From positions 1 to 5,189 of the forward strand of contig CABUCA010000102.1 in the NCBI GenBank assembly GCA_902489965.1: DNA of 5,189 nucleotides. The letters are read 5' to 3'. The notes below the pieces were generated by a model that did not search any database, was not told the DNA's origin, and saw only the letters and a list, made by a program, of their open reading frames with translations. The first letter of the stretch is position 1. Each line of letters opens with the position of its first letter. Of the stretch, positions 1 through 5,189 are shown piece after piece. Made by a program: the position numbers and the translations under genes. The stretch comes from an uncultured Collinsella sp. (GTDB lineage Bacteria; Actinomycetota; Coriobacteriia; Coriobacteriales; Coriobacteriaceae).

Positions 1-79
1 CGATTTGGAGAGTAACCCTGTGCCCGGCCGACGGGATCCCTAAGCACGCCATGCTTCTTATGTGCAGCAAAGCTAATAC

Positions 80-88
80 TGCTAAAAT
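80..88 (+). promoter_or_regulatory. Extended -10 promoter of ftsEX
   Basis: The bases TGCTAAAAT form an extended -10 element (TG at 80-81, one spacer base, then TAAAAT at 83-88, one mismatch to TATAAT). No convincing -35 box lies 16-18 bases upstream, which is typical of extended -10 promoters. Transcription would start near position 95, giving a leader of about 38 bases before the ftsE start codon. The surrounding AT-rich patch stands out from the GC-rich coding DNA. This is inferred from consensus only. Confidence 0.5.
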
Positions 89-122
89 ACAAAGCGCTCA
101 TGTAGTTTAAACGCACGACGAT

Positions 123-128
123 AAGGAG
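123..128 (+). promoter_or_regulatory. Ribosome binding site of ftsE
   Basis: AAGGAG sits five bases before a GTG codon at 134. This site decides the start of ftsE. The ATG codons nearer the conserved ATPase domain (629 and 665) have no comparable Shine-Dalgarno sequence, so the long N-terminal extension is very probably translated. Confidence 0.75.
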
Positions 129-133
129 CACCA

Positions 134-1354
134 GTGGGTAACCACTTCCGTACCTCCGGTGCGGGCGATGATGCCCCCAAGACGCAGGCAGGCGTCCAGG
201 GCAGTCGTTTCGCCACTCCGGATTCAGAGGGCCAGCCTGTTGCTCAGGCCCCCGCTCAGCCGGCAGATCAGGCACAGCCGGCATCCGATCCCTTTGTCTA
301 CAATCCAACCAGCGATGTCGCGCTTTCCGGCACGGCGGGTTTTGAGCCCGTTCAGGCCGTGACCGCTCGCGTGGAGCAGCCTCAGGCTGGCGCCGCCACG
401 CCGCAGCCTACCATGGCCGGCATTCCCGACCCCATGGCCCCTGCGACGCCGGCTCCTCAGCCTGCGCAGTCCGGTCTCTTTGCCGCTATTCCCGACCCCA
501 CGCAGCCTGCTGCCCCGGTGGTCGAGAGCGATCAGGCCGCCGAGGTCGCAAGCCTCGATAACGCGCTCAACAACCCCGATTTTACGTCGGTGTTTGCGCC
601 CATCGATCCGCAGGCCAGCCGCAAGAAGATGGCCAAGCAGGCCGGTGTCGAGCCCGTCATCCTTATGGAGCATGTCACCAAGATCTATCCGGCACAGCCC
701 AACAAGCCTGCACTCGACGACATCAACATCGAGATCTATCCGGGTGAGTTCGTCTTCCTGGTTGGTCACTCCGGCTCGGGTAAGACCACGCTGCTGTCGA
801 CGCTCAACCGCGACGTCAAGCCGACGAGCGGCCGCATCCTGGTTGCCGGTCAGGACCTCATGAAGATCAAGAACCGCAAGGTTCCGTTCCTGCGCCGCCA
901 GATTGGCGCCGTGTTCCAGGACTTTAAGCTTCTGCCGCAAAAGACCGCCTACGAAAACGTGGCGTTTGCCCTGCAGTGCATCGGCAAGCCCAAGGGCGTC
1001 ATTCGCAGCCAGGTGCCCGAGGTGCTGCGTCTGGTCGGTCTGGCCGATCAGATGGACTCGCTGCCCGACCAGCTTTCCGGTGGCGAGCAGCAGCGCGTTG
1101 CCGTCGCCCGTGCTATGGTCAACCGTCCGCCGCTGCTGATCTGCGACGAGCCCACGGGTAACCTCGACCCGGCGATCTCGCTGGGCATCATGAAGCTGCT
1201 CGAGCGTATTAACCGCACCGGCACCACCGTGATCGTCGCCACGCACGACCGCGAGATGGTCGATAGCATGCACCGTCGCGTGATCGCCCTCGAGGGCGGC
1301 CACGTTATCCGCGACCAGGAGAGGGGAGGTTACGGCAACTATGGCACCAACTAA
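134..1354 (+). CDS. ftsE: Cell division ATP-binding protein FtsE with long N-terminal extension
   Basis: FtsE is the cytoplasmic ATPase of the FtsEX complex, which couples ATP hydrolysis at the division site to activation of peptidoglycan hydrolases outside the membrane. The ABC domain starts near residue 175 and is complete: Walker A GHSGSGKTT (211-219), Q-loop Gln262, signature LSGGEQQR (314-321), Walker B ending in Asp338-Glu339, D-loop NLDP (343-346) and switch His371. The stretch from 353, with ERINRTGTT followed by VIVATHD, is typical of FtsE rather than other ABC ATPases. From residue 175 on the protein has 232 residues, close to the usual length of about 220-230. The first 174 residues are extra: rich in Pro, Ala and Gln, with no membrane segment, probably disordered. 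The GTG start is chosen for its AAGGAG site. The last 14 bases overlap ftsX. The family call is firm; the role of the extension is unknown. Confidence 0.95.
   Translation: MGNHFRTSGAGDDAPKTQAGVQGSRFATPDSEGQPVAQAPAQPADQAQPASDPFVYNPTSDVALSGTAGFEPVQAVTARVEQPQAGAATPQPTMAGIPDPMAPATPAPQPAQSGLFAAIPDPTQPAAPVVESDQAAEVASLDNALNNPDFTSVFAPIDPQASRKKMAKQAGVEPVILMEHVTKIYPAQPNKPALDDINIEIYPGEFVFLVGHSGSGKTTLLSTLNRDVKPTSGRILVAGQDLMKIKNRKVPFLRRQIGAVFQDFKLLPQKTAYENVAFALQCIGKPKGVIRSQVPEVLRLVGLADQMDSLPDQLSGGEQQRVAVARAMVNRPPLLICDEPTGNLDPAISLGIMKLLERINRTGTTVIVATHDREMVDSMHRRVIALEGGHVIRDQERGGYGNYGTN
422..500 (+). repeat. Short direct repeat encoding IPDP motifs in the FtsE extension
   Basis: The 13-base word ATTCCCGACCCCA occurs at 422-434 and again at 488-500, in the same reading frame 66 bases apart. 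It encodes Ile-Pro-Asp-Pro at residues 97-100 and 119-122, each followed by a Pro/Ala-rich run. A looser third copy, FAPIDP, ends at residue 159. This suggests that the extension grew partly by internal duplication or that the motif is a repeated docking element; both are inferences. Confidence 0.6.
1322..1330 (+). promoter_or_regulatory. Ribosome binding site of ftsX inside ftsE
   Basis: AGGGGAGGT lies within the last codons of ftsE, about 10 bases before the ATG of ftsX at 1341. Its first triplet is AGG (Arg397), the only arginine codon in ftsE that I found outside CGC/CGT. The tail of FtsE therefore seems shaped by the need for this site, consistent with translational coupling of the two subunits. 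Confidence 0.65.
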
Positions 1355-2261
1355 CGTGGGCTACTCCTTCAAAGAGGCAATCAGCCACTTCTTCCGTAAC
1401 TGGACTACCTCGCTCGGCGCCGTCATCACGATCTTCCTTTCGCTGTTTATCATCGGCCTGTTCATCATGGGCTCCGCGATGCTGAACTCCGTGATCGGCA
1501 CCGTCGAGGATCAGGTTGTCATCAACGCGTTCATTAGCGATGACGCCGATCAGGCCGATGTTCAGGCTTTTGAGGCCGAGCTTAAGACGTGGAATAACGT
1601 CAAGTCCGTGACCTATAAGGACAAGGACGACGCGCTGGCCGAGTATACGAGCAAGATGTCGGGCAACGCCGACGCCACCATGAGCGCGCTCGATGGCCAG
1701 AACCCGCTGCCGGCTTCCTTCGCTATTGAGATGGACGATCCGTCCAAGGTCGAGAGCACGGCAAAGAAGCTCAAGAAGGATGCCGATTTCCAGAAGATCG
1801 CGGATGACGGCGACGTCAACGCGAGCGTGCTGTACGGCCAGGAGGAAGTGAGCCGCCTGTTCCAGGTGACCAACTACATCCGCATCGCCGCCGTGGTGCT
1901 CGTTGGCCTGCTGACTTTTATCGCGTTCATCTTTATCAACAACACGATTCGCCTGTCCATTACGGCGCGTCGTCGTGAGATTGCGATTATGCGTCTGGTC
2001 GGCGCCAACAACGGCTTCATTCGTGGCCCGTTTATCACCGAGGGCGTACTGCAGGCCATTTTGGGCTCGCTGCTTTCCATCGGCGTTCTGGAGCTGCTGC
2101 GCAATCTGATGATTCCGCGTTTGCAGGAGAGCATCGGCTGGATGTCGTTTGCCCTGCCGATGCAGTACTACCTGGTGACCTATGCTGCGCTGATTCTGGT
2201 CGGCGTGATTATCGGCCTCTTTGGTTCTGCCATCGCCATGCGTCGCTACCTGCGCGTGTAG
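1341..2261 (+). CDS. ftsX: Cell division protein FtsX, membrane subunit of FtsEX
   Basis: FtsX is the integral membrane partner of FtsE; its large extracellular loop binds and activates a peptidoglycan hydrolase or an adaptor. The 306-residue protein has the expected layout: a short cytoplasmic N-terminus with the family-like SFKEA and FRNW stretches, TM1 about 25-48, an extracellular domain about 49-178 containing NPLPASF (121-127), TM2 about 180-200, TM3 about 231-252 and TM4 about 277-299. The cytoplasmic loop after TM2 carries RREIAIMRLVGA (211-222) and FIRGPF ahead of TM3, the hallmark of the FtsX permease domain, which contacts FtsE. Length matches actinobacterial FtsX of about 300 residues. 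It starts 14 bases before ftsE ends, so the subunits should be made together. No hydrolase gene follows; a terminator does. All its arginines use CGT or CGC. Confidence 0.95.
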   Translation: MAPTNVGYSFKEAISHFFRNWTTSLGAVITIFLSLFIIGLFIMGSAMLNSVIGTVEDQVVINAFISDDADQADVQAFEAELKTWNNVKSVTYKDKDDALAEYTSKMSGNADATMSALDGQNPLPASFAIEMDDPSKVESTAKKLKKDADFQKIADDGDVNASVLYGQEEVSRLFQVTNYIRIAAVVLVGLLTFIAFIFINNTIRLSITARRREIAIMRLVGANNGFIRGPFITEGVLQAILGSLLSIGVLELLRNLMIPRLQESIGWMSFALPMQYYLVTYAALILVGVIIGLFGSAIAMRRYLRV

Positions 2262-2286
2262 GCATGCCTGGAATTCATCCCTTCCA

Positions 2287-2319
2287 ACGGGTCGTCTCTT
2301 ATGGGGCGGCCCGTTTTTT
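2287..2319 (+). terminator. Intrinsic terminator after ftsX
   Basis: ACGGGTCGTC (2287-2296) pairs with GGCGGCCCGT (2305-2314) over 10 base pairs, including two G-U pairs, around an 8-base loop. The right arm runs straight into six Ts (2314-2319). It lies 25 bases after the ftsX stop and should end the ftsEX transcript, separating it from rnr. Confidence 0.9.
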
Positions 2320-2356
2320 GATCCCTAGGGGACGGCAGGAAAGCGAATCATTTGGG

Positions 2357-2362
2357 TAGACT
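2357..2362 (+). promoter_or_regulatory. Possible -10 box for rnr
   Basis: TAGACT matches the TAnnnT pattern of a -10 box and lies 35 bases before the rnr start, downstream of the ftsX terminator, where an rnr promoter is needed. The upstream position for a -35 box is not recognisable, and TG is two bases rather than one before the hexamer. This is a weak call made mainly on position. Confidence 0.3.
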
Positions 2363-2386
2363 CTTTGGAGTTCGCAATCGATAGTT

Positions 2387-2392
2387 AGGAGG
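2387..2392 (+). promoter_or_regulatory. Ribosome binding site of rnr
   Basis: AGGAGG is a perfect anti-Shine-Dalgarno match but only four bases before the ATG at 2397, shorter than the usual 5-9. No other in-frame start nearby has a better site, so it fixes the start of rnr and includes the basic N-terminal leader in the protein. Confidence 0.75.
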
Positions 2393-2396
2393 CGCC

Positions 2397-4532
2397 ATGG
2401 GGCGCAATAACAAGCATAAGCGTGGAGCTCGCAATAAGCGCGGGCCGGTGCGCAGCGAACGCCGTCCGAGCCTGACCGGGCGCGTGCAGCTCCATGAGCA
2501 CAGTGCCTATGTCATAACCGAGAATGGCGACTACAAGGTCATGGGTCGCGGCAAGCGTGAGATCATGGACGGCGATACCGTTGCCGTGAGCATTAAGAAT
2601 AGCCCGCATGGCGAGCGTCGCGCCGTGATCGAGGGCGTAGTTGAGCGCGCGGCCATAAGCGTGGTGGGTACGTACCAGACCGCCGGTCCGCTCGGTGTGA
2701 TCGAGCCGCTCGATTCGCGCTTGAAGGCCGACTTCTTCATTTTGCCCAAGGATACCTCGGCGGATCGTCTGGGTGTCCACCCGGGTGACGCTGTTGTCGC
2801 GCGCATTTTGACCTACCCGACGCGCCTGGAATCGGGTACCGTGACGATCGAGCGCCGCATTGGCGGAGATGACGCGCCCGATTTGGGCGTTCAATATGTG
2901 ATGGCGCGTTACGGCTATACCGATAGCTATCCCGAGGCCGCGCTGGACGAGGCCGAGGGGCTTTCGCTCGATGTGTCCGCGGCGCTTAAGGACCCGCTCC
3001 GCCGCGATCTGCGCGACCGCTTTGTCATCACGATCGACCCGGTCGACGCGCGCGACTTTGACGATGCCATTTCGTTGGAGCGCACGCCCGAGGGTGGCTA
3101 CAAGCTGGGTGTGCATATCGCCGACGTTTCACACTATGTGGCTTGGGACGGGCATATCGATCTTGAGGCTCGCCATCGTACGACATCGGTGTATCTGGCC
3201 GATCGCGTGCTTCCCATGCTGCCCGAACGCCTGTCCAATGACCTGTGCTCGCTTCGCCCTGACGAGGACCGTCTTGCGTTTACCGTCGATATCGAGCTCG
3301 ATGCGCAGGGTCGCGTGCGGCATTACGATCCGTATCCCAGCGTGATTCGCTCGCGTGTGCGTATGGACTATGACGGCGCCGAGGCGCTGCTGGTGCGTGC
3401 CGGCGCGGTTGAGTATTCGGTGCTGGAGGGTGCAGCCGAGGATGTTGCGGCTGCCGAGACCTCGCGCGAGGAAGCGCTTGAGCGCGGTCTTGCGTGCGAG
3501 GAGGCCGCCCGCGGCTACAACATCGACCTCGGCGATTTCCTTGTCGCCGCTAACGAACTCGCCGAACTTCGCCGTCGTATTCGTCGCGCCCGCGGCTCAG
3601 TCGATTTTGACACAGCCGAGATTCGCGCTCTATTGGATGAGGACGGAGTGCCCGTGCAGATTGTGGCGCGTGAGCGTTCGTGTGCCACGTCGCTTATCGA
3701 GGAAGCCATGCTGCTCGCCAACGAGTGCGTTGCAGAGTGGCTGGCAGACCGTGATATCGAGGCCTGCTATCGTGTGCATGAGGATCCGAGCCCCGATAGC
3801 CTGCACGGTGCTGCCGTTGCGCTGGCGCAGCTAGGCATCATCGACGATCGCCGTGCTGCCGGTATTGCCCTGGGGAGCCCCGATGAGCTGCAGGCTGCAG
3901 TTGATGCTGCCGCCGGTACGGCCAACGCACCGCTCGTCAACACGCTGCTTCTGCGCAGCATGCAGCGCGCGCTGTACAAGCCGCGCAACGAGGGCCACTT
4001 TGCGCTCGCCGCGCCGTGCTACTGTCACTTTACGAGTCCCATCCGTCGCTACCCCGATCTGGTGGTGCACCGCGTGCTCAAACTGCAGTTGGCCTATGAG
4101 CAGCTCGGCGGCAAGGACGCCTTGGTCCGTACGCCGCGGCTGATCGGCAAGGGGCGCGAGTCGCTGCCGCGCATTCTGCCGCAGATCTGCCGCGCATGTA
4201 GCGATGCCGAGCGCGCGGCAGATGCCGCCAGCCATGCGACGCAAAAGATCAAGATTGCCCAGTACTATGAGGACCGTCTGGGTGAGCGCTATGCCGGAAC
4301 CGTCTCGTGGGTTAGCAGCATGGGCCTCTTTGTGCGCTTGGACCTGACGCAGGTCGAAGGCTTGGTTTCGATCAAGAGCCTGGGCAACGAGTGGTTCGAG
4401 TTCGACGAGGACGCGCTTACGCTGACGGGCGCCGACACGGGCACCCGTTACGAGCTGGGGCAGCGCGTGATTATCGAGGTCTCGCGCGTCAATACCACGC
4501 GTGGACACTTGGACTTTAAGCTTATCCATTAG
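2397..4532 (+). CDS. rnr: Ribonuclease R (RNB-family 3'-5' exoribonuclease)
   Basis: RNase R degrades RNA one nucleotide at a time from the 3' end, including structured RNA, releasing 5'-monophosphates; in studied bacteria it works in rRNA and mRNA quality control with tmRNA-SmpB. Layout of the 711 residues: a Lys/Arg/Asn-rich leader (1-24), two degenerate cold-shock-type OB domains (about 25-80 and 85-155), the RNB catalytic domain (about 200-560) and an S1 domain (about 629-710). The metal-binding motif IDPVDARDFDDAI supplies Asp214, Asp220, Asp222 and Asp223, with the spacing of D201/D207/D209/D210 in RNase II. TSVYL gives Tyr266, which clamps RNA in relatives. TSPIRRYPDL (546-555) holds the conserved active-site Arg. 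E. coli and Bacillus enzymes have about 780-810 residues; this one lacks the N-terminal helix-turn-helix and the Lys-rich C-terminal tail, ending right after S1. RNase II is less likely given the RNase R-type motifs. Confidence 0.95.
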   Translation: MGRNNKHKRGARNKRGPVRSERRPSLTGRVQLHEHSAYVITENGDYKVMGRGKREIMDGDTVAVSIKNSPHGERRAVIEGVVERAAISVVGTYQTAGPLGVIEPLDSRLKADFFILPKDTSADRLGVHPGDAVVARILTYPTRLESGTVTIERRIGGDDAPDLGVQYVMARYGYTDSYPEAALDEAEGLSLDVSAALKDPLRRDLRDRFVITIDPVDARDFDDAISLERTPEGGYKLGVHIADVSHYVAWDGHIDLEARHRTTSVYLADRVLPMLPERLSNDLCSLRPDEDRLAFTVDIELDAQGRVRHYDPYPSVIRSRVRMDYDGAEALLVRAGAVEYSVLEGAAEDVAAAETSREEALERGLACEEAARGYNIDLGDFLVAANELAELRRRIRRARGSVDFDTAEIRALLDEDGVPVQIVARERSCATSLIEEAMLLANECVAEWLADRDIEACYRVHEDPSPDSLHGAAVALAQLGIIDDRRAAGIALGSPDELQAAVDAAAGTANAPLVNTLLLRSMQRALYKPRNEGHFALAAPCYCHFTSPIRRYPDLVVHRVLKLQLAYEQLGGKDALVRTPRLIGKGRESLPRILPQICRACSDAERAADAASHATQKIKIAQYYEDRLGERYAGTVSWVSSMGLFVRLDLTQVEGLVSIKSLGNEWFEFDEDALTLTGADTGTRYELGQRVIIEVSRVNTTRGHLDFKLIH

Positions 4533-4557
4533 CTAAATCCCGACTCGTGGCGAGAGA

Positions 4558-4593
4558 GCGGAGGGCGGCCTTTCGGGACCGCCCTTCGCATTT
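4558..4593 (+). terminator. Probable intrinsic terminator after rnr
   Basis: GCGGAGGGCGG (4558-4568) pairs with CCGCCCTTCGC (4579-4589) over 11 base pairs with one G-U pair and a 10-base loop. The stem is very GC-rich, but only three Ts follow (4591-4593), so release may be incomplete or assisted by Rho. It begins 25 bases after the rnr stop. Confidence 0.75.
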
Positions 4594-4630
4594 GAATCGT
4601 GGCTACCTTGCCGTCTGCTCGGCCGCCCGC

Positions 4631-4652
4631 TTACCTGCTATTTGAGAGGTAA
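4631..4652. repeat. Inverted repeat 1 upstream of the recombinase
   Basis: TTACCT (4631-4636) and AGGTAA (4647-4652) form a perfect 6-base dyad with a 10-base spacer, centred about 58 bases before the recombinase... start region and overlapping the AT-rich patch. A further ACCT at 4654-4657 gives a second, tighter dyad with AGGT at 4647-4650. The arms share the core ACCT/AGGT with inverted repeat 2. It could be a recombinase subsite or operator; function is inferred from position. Confidence 0.45.
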
Positions 4653-4670
4653 AACCTACCAAAATAAACC
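4642..4670 (+). promoter_or_regulatory. Possible recombinase promoter overlapping the dyads
   Basis: TTGAGA at 4642-4647 is one mismatch from a -35 consensus. Seventeen bases later is TAAACC (4665-4670), only a poor -10 match. If used, the promoter would overlap both inverted repeats, so a bound recombinase could repress its own gene, as many resolvases do. This is a weak call. Confidence 0.2.
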
Positions 4671-4691
4671 TGTCCCTTTTTTGCAGGTTTA
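4665..4691. repeat. Inverted repeat 2 with T6 loop, upstream of the recombinase
   Basis: TAAACCTG (4665-4672) and CAGGTTTA (4684-4691) form a perfect 8-base dyad around an 11-base spacer containing six Ts (4677-4682). It ends 18 bases before the recombinase start. The Ts lie inside the loop rather than after the stem, so it does not look like a standard terminator for plus-strand transcription. A recombinase crossover or binding site, an operator, or a leader-RNA hairpin are all possible. Confidence 0.6.
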
Positions 4692-4709
4692 CAAGAAAGC
4701 GGGGATGAG

Positions 4710-5189
4710 ATGGCGACGGTGTACGGGTATGCGCGGGTGAGTTCGCGCGATCAGAATCTGAATCGGCAGCTGGATGCGCTGGGCGCCTATGGCGTGGGCT
4801 CGGCGAATATTTATGCCGACCATGCGAGTGGCAAGGACTTCGATCGACCGCGTTATCGCGAGCTGCTAAACGTCCTGGGGGACGGGGACGTGCTGGTGGT
4901 GCTTTCTATCGACCGACTTGGCCGTAATTACTCCGAGATTCTTGAGGAATGGCGACGCATTACCAAGGAGCTCGGGGTTGCCATTGTGGTGTTGGACATG
5001 CCATTGCTTGACACGCGCGCTAGGGCCAGCGGCGCGCCGGATGTGACCAACACCCTGATTGCCGATATTGTGCTGCAACTGCTGAGCTACGTGGCGCAGG
5101 TGGAGCGCGAGAATATCCATCGGCGCCAGGCGGAGGGGATTGCGGCGGCGCGGGCGCGAGGGGTTGCAGCGAACAGAACGATCGCGGTC
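4710..5189 (+). CDS. Small serine recombinase (resolvase/invertase family), 3' end cut by window
   Basis: Site-specific DNA recombinases of this family cut both strands at short dyad sites through a 5'-phosphoserine link and then resolve, invert or integrate DNA. The 160 visible codons stay open to the window edge. The N-terminal motif GYARVSSRDQN (6-16) aligns Ser11 with the catalytic Ser10 of gamma-delta resolvase and Arg9 with its Arg8. SIDRLGRN (66-73) supplies Asp68, Arg69 and Arg72. ASGKDFDRP (39-47) and MPLLDTR (97-103) are typical of resolvase-like proteins in Gram-positive bacteria. The long E helix begins near 115 and carries YVAQVERENI (127-136) and RQAEGIAAARARG (139-151). The helix-turn-helix should lie past the edge. 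ATG 4710 is preceded by only a weak GCGGGGA site. It uses CGG, CGA, AGG or AGA for 10 of 18 arginines, unlike ftsEX, suggesting transfer. Whether it resolves or inverts DNA cannot be told here. Confidence 0.9.
   Translation, partial: MATVYGYARVSSRDQNLNRQLDALGAYGVGSANIYADHASGKDFDRPRYRELLNVLGDGDVLVVLSIDRLGRNYSEILEEWRRITKELGVAIVVLDMPLLDTRARASGAPDVTNTLIADIVLQLLSYVAQVERENIHRRQAEGIAAARARGVAANRTIAV

Noticed and set aside
23..40. Small hairpin CCCG/CGGG and the palindrome GGGATCCC in the leader
   Set aside because: The stem is only four base pairs with no T tract, and an 8-base palindrome is expected by chance; it also lies upstream of the likely transcription start.
2..43. Open frame ending in TAA at 41-43 that could be the tail of an upstream gene
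   Set aside because: Only 13 residues are visible and they match no protein end I recognise, including release factor 2, which often precedes ftsE. Another frame stays open to 108 equally well.
224..1303. 359-residue open frame on the minus strand
   Set aside because: It is antisense to ftsE along its whole length, with Arg/His/Leu-rich sequence typical of a shadow frame in GC-rich DNA and no family motif.
2323..2330. Perfect palindrome CCCTAGGG after the ftsX terminator
   Set aside because: It is a single 8-base palindrome with no partner copy near it and no placement relative to a promoter that would suggest an operator.
2385..3116. 243-residue open frame on the minus strand opposite rnr
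   Set aside because: The composition is that of a reverse-strand shadow; the opposite strand encodes clear RNase R domains.
3831..4529. 232-residue open frame on the minus strand opposite the 3' part of rnr
   Set aside because: It is a shadow of the RNB and S1 domains with no recognisable motif or ribosome binding site.
4665..4691. Second dyad as a transcription terminator
   Set aside because: The T6 run is in the loop and not after the right arm, and the stem is AT-rich, so it does not fit an intrinsic terminator.
4866..5120. 84-residue minus-strand frame opposite the recombinase
   Set aside because: The plus strand holds the catalytic motifs of a serine recombinase through the same bases.

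Overview
The window reads as chromosomal DNA of a high-GC, probably Gram-positive bacterium. My best guess is the actinobacterial class Coriobacteriia (Collinsella-like); this is inferred from protein style and codon use, not from any search. All four genes lie on the plus strand: ftsE, ftsX, rnr (RNase R) and a small serine recombinase cut off by the right edge.

Positions 1-133 hold a leader with an extended -10 promoter and a strong ribosome binding site, and no gene I can support. Positions 134-2261 are a translationally coupled ftsE-ftsX pair with a 14-base overlap. It encodes the ATPase and the membrane subunit of the divisome ABC-type complex that controls peptidoglycan hydrolases. FtsE carries an extra N-terminal region of about 174 residues, rich in Pro, Ala and Gln, ahead of a fully intact ABC ATPase domain. 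A textbook intrinsic terminator (2287-2319) closes this unit. Positions 2397-4532 encode a compact RNase R with all four catalytic aspartates, followed by a second terminator hairpin (4558-4593).

The last 600 bases look different. Two perfect inverted repeats (4631-4652 and 4665-4691) lie just upstream of a resolvase/invertase-type serine recombinase (4710 to the edge). Its arginine codons differ sharply from those of ftsE and ftsX, which suggests it was acquired after the terminator of rnr. The repeats may be its recombination or autoregulatory sites.

The housekeeping part is ordinary cell division plus RNA turnover. The points most worth a second look are the FtsE extension, the recombinase with its dyads, and the reduced tails of RNase R. 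I do not see a clearly new multi-gene system in this window.
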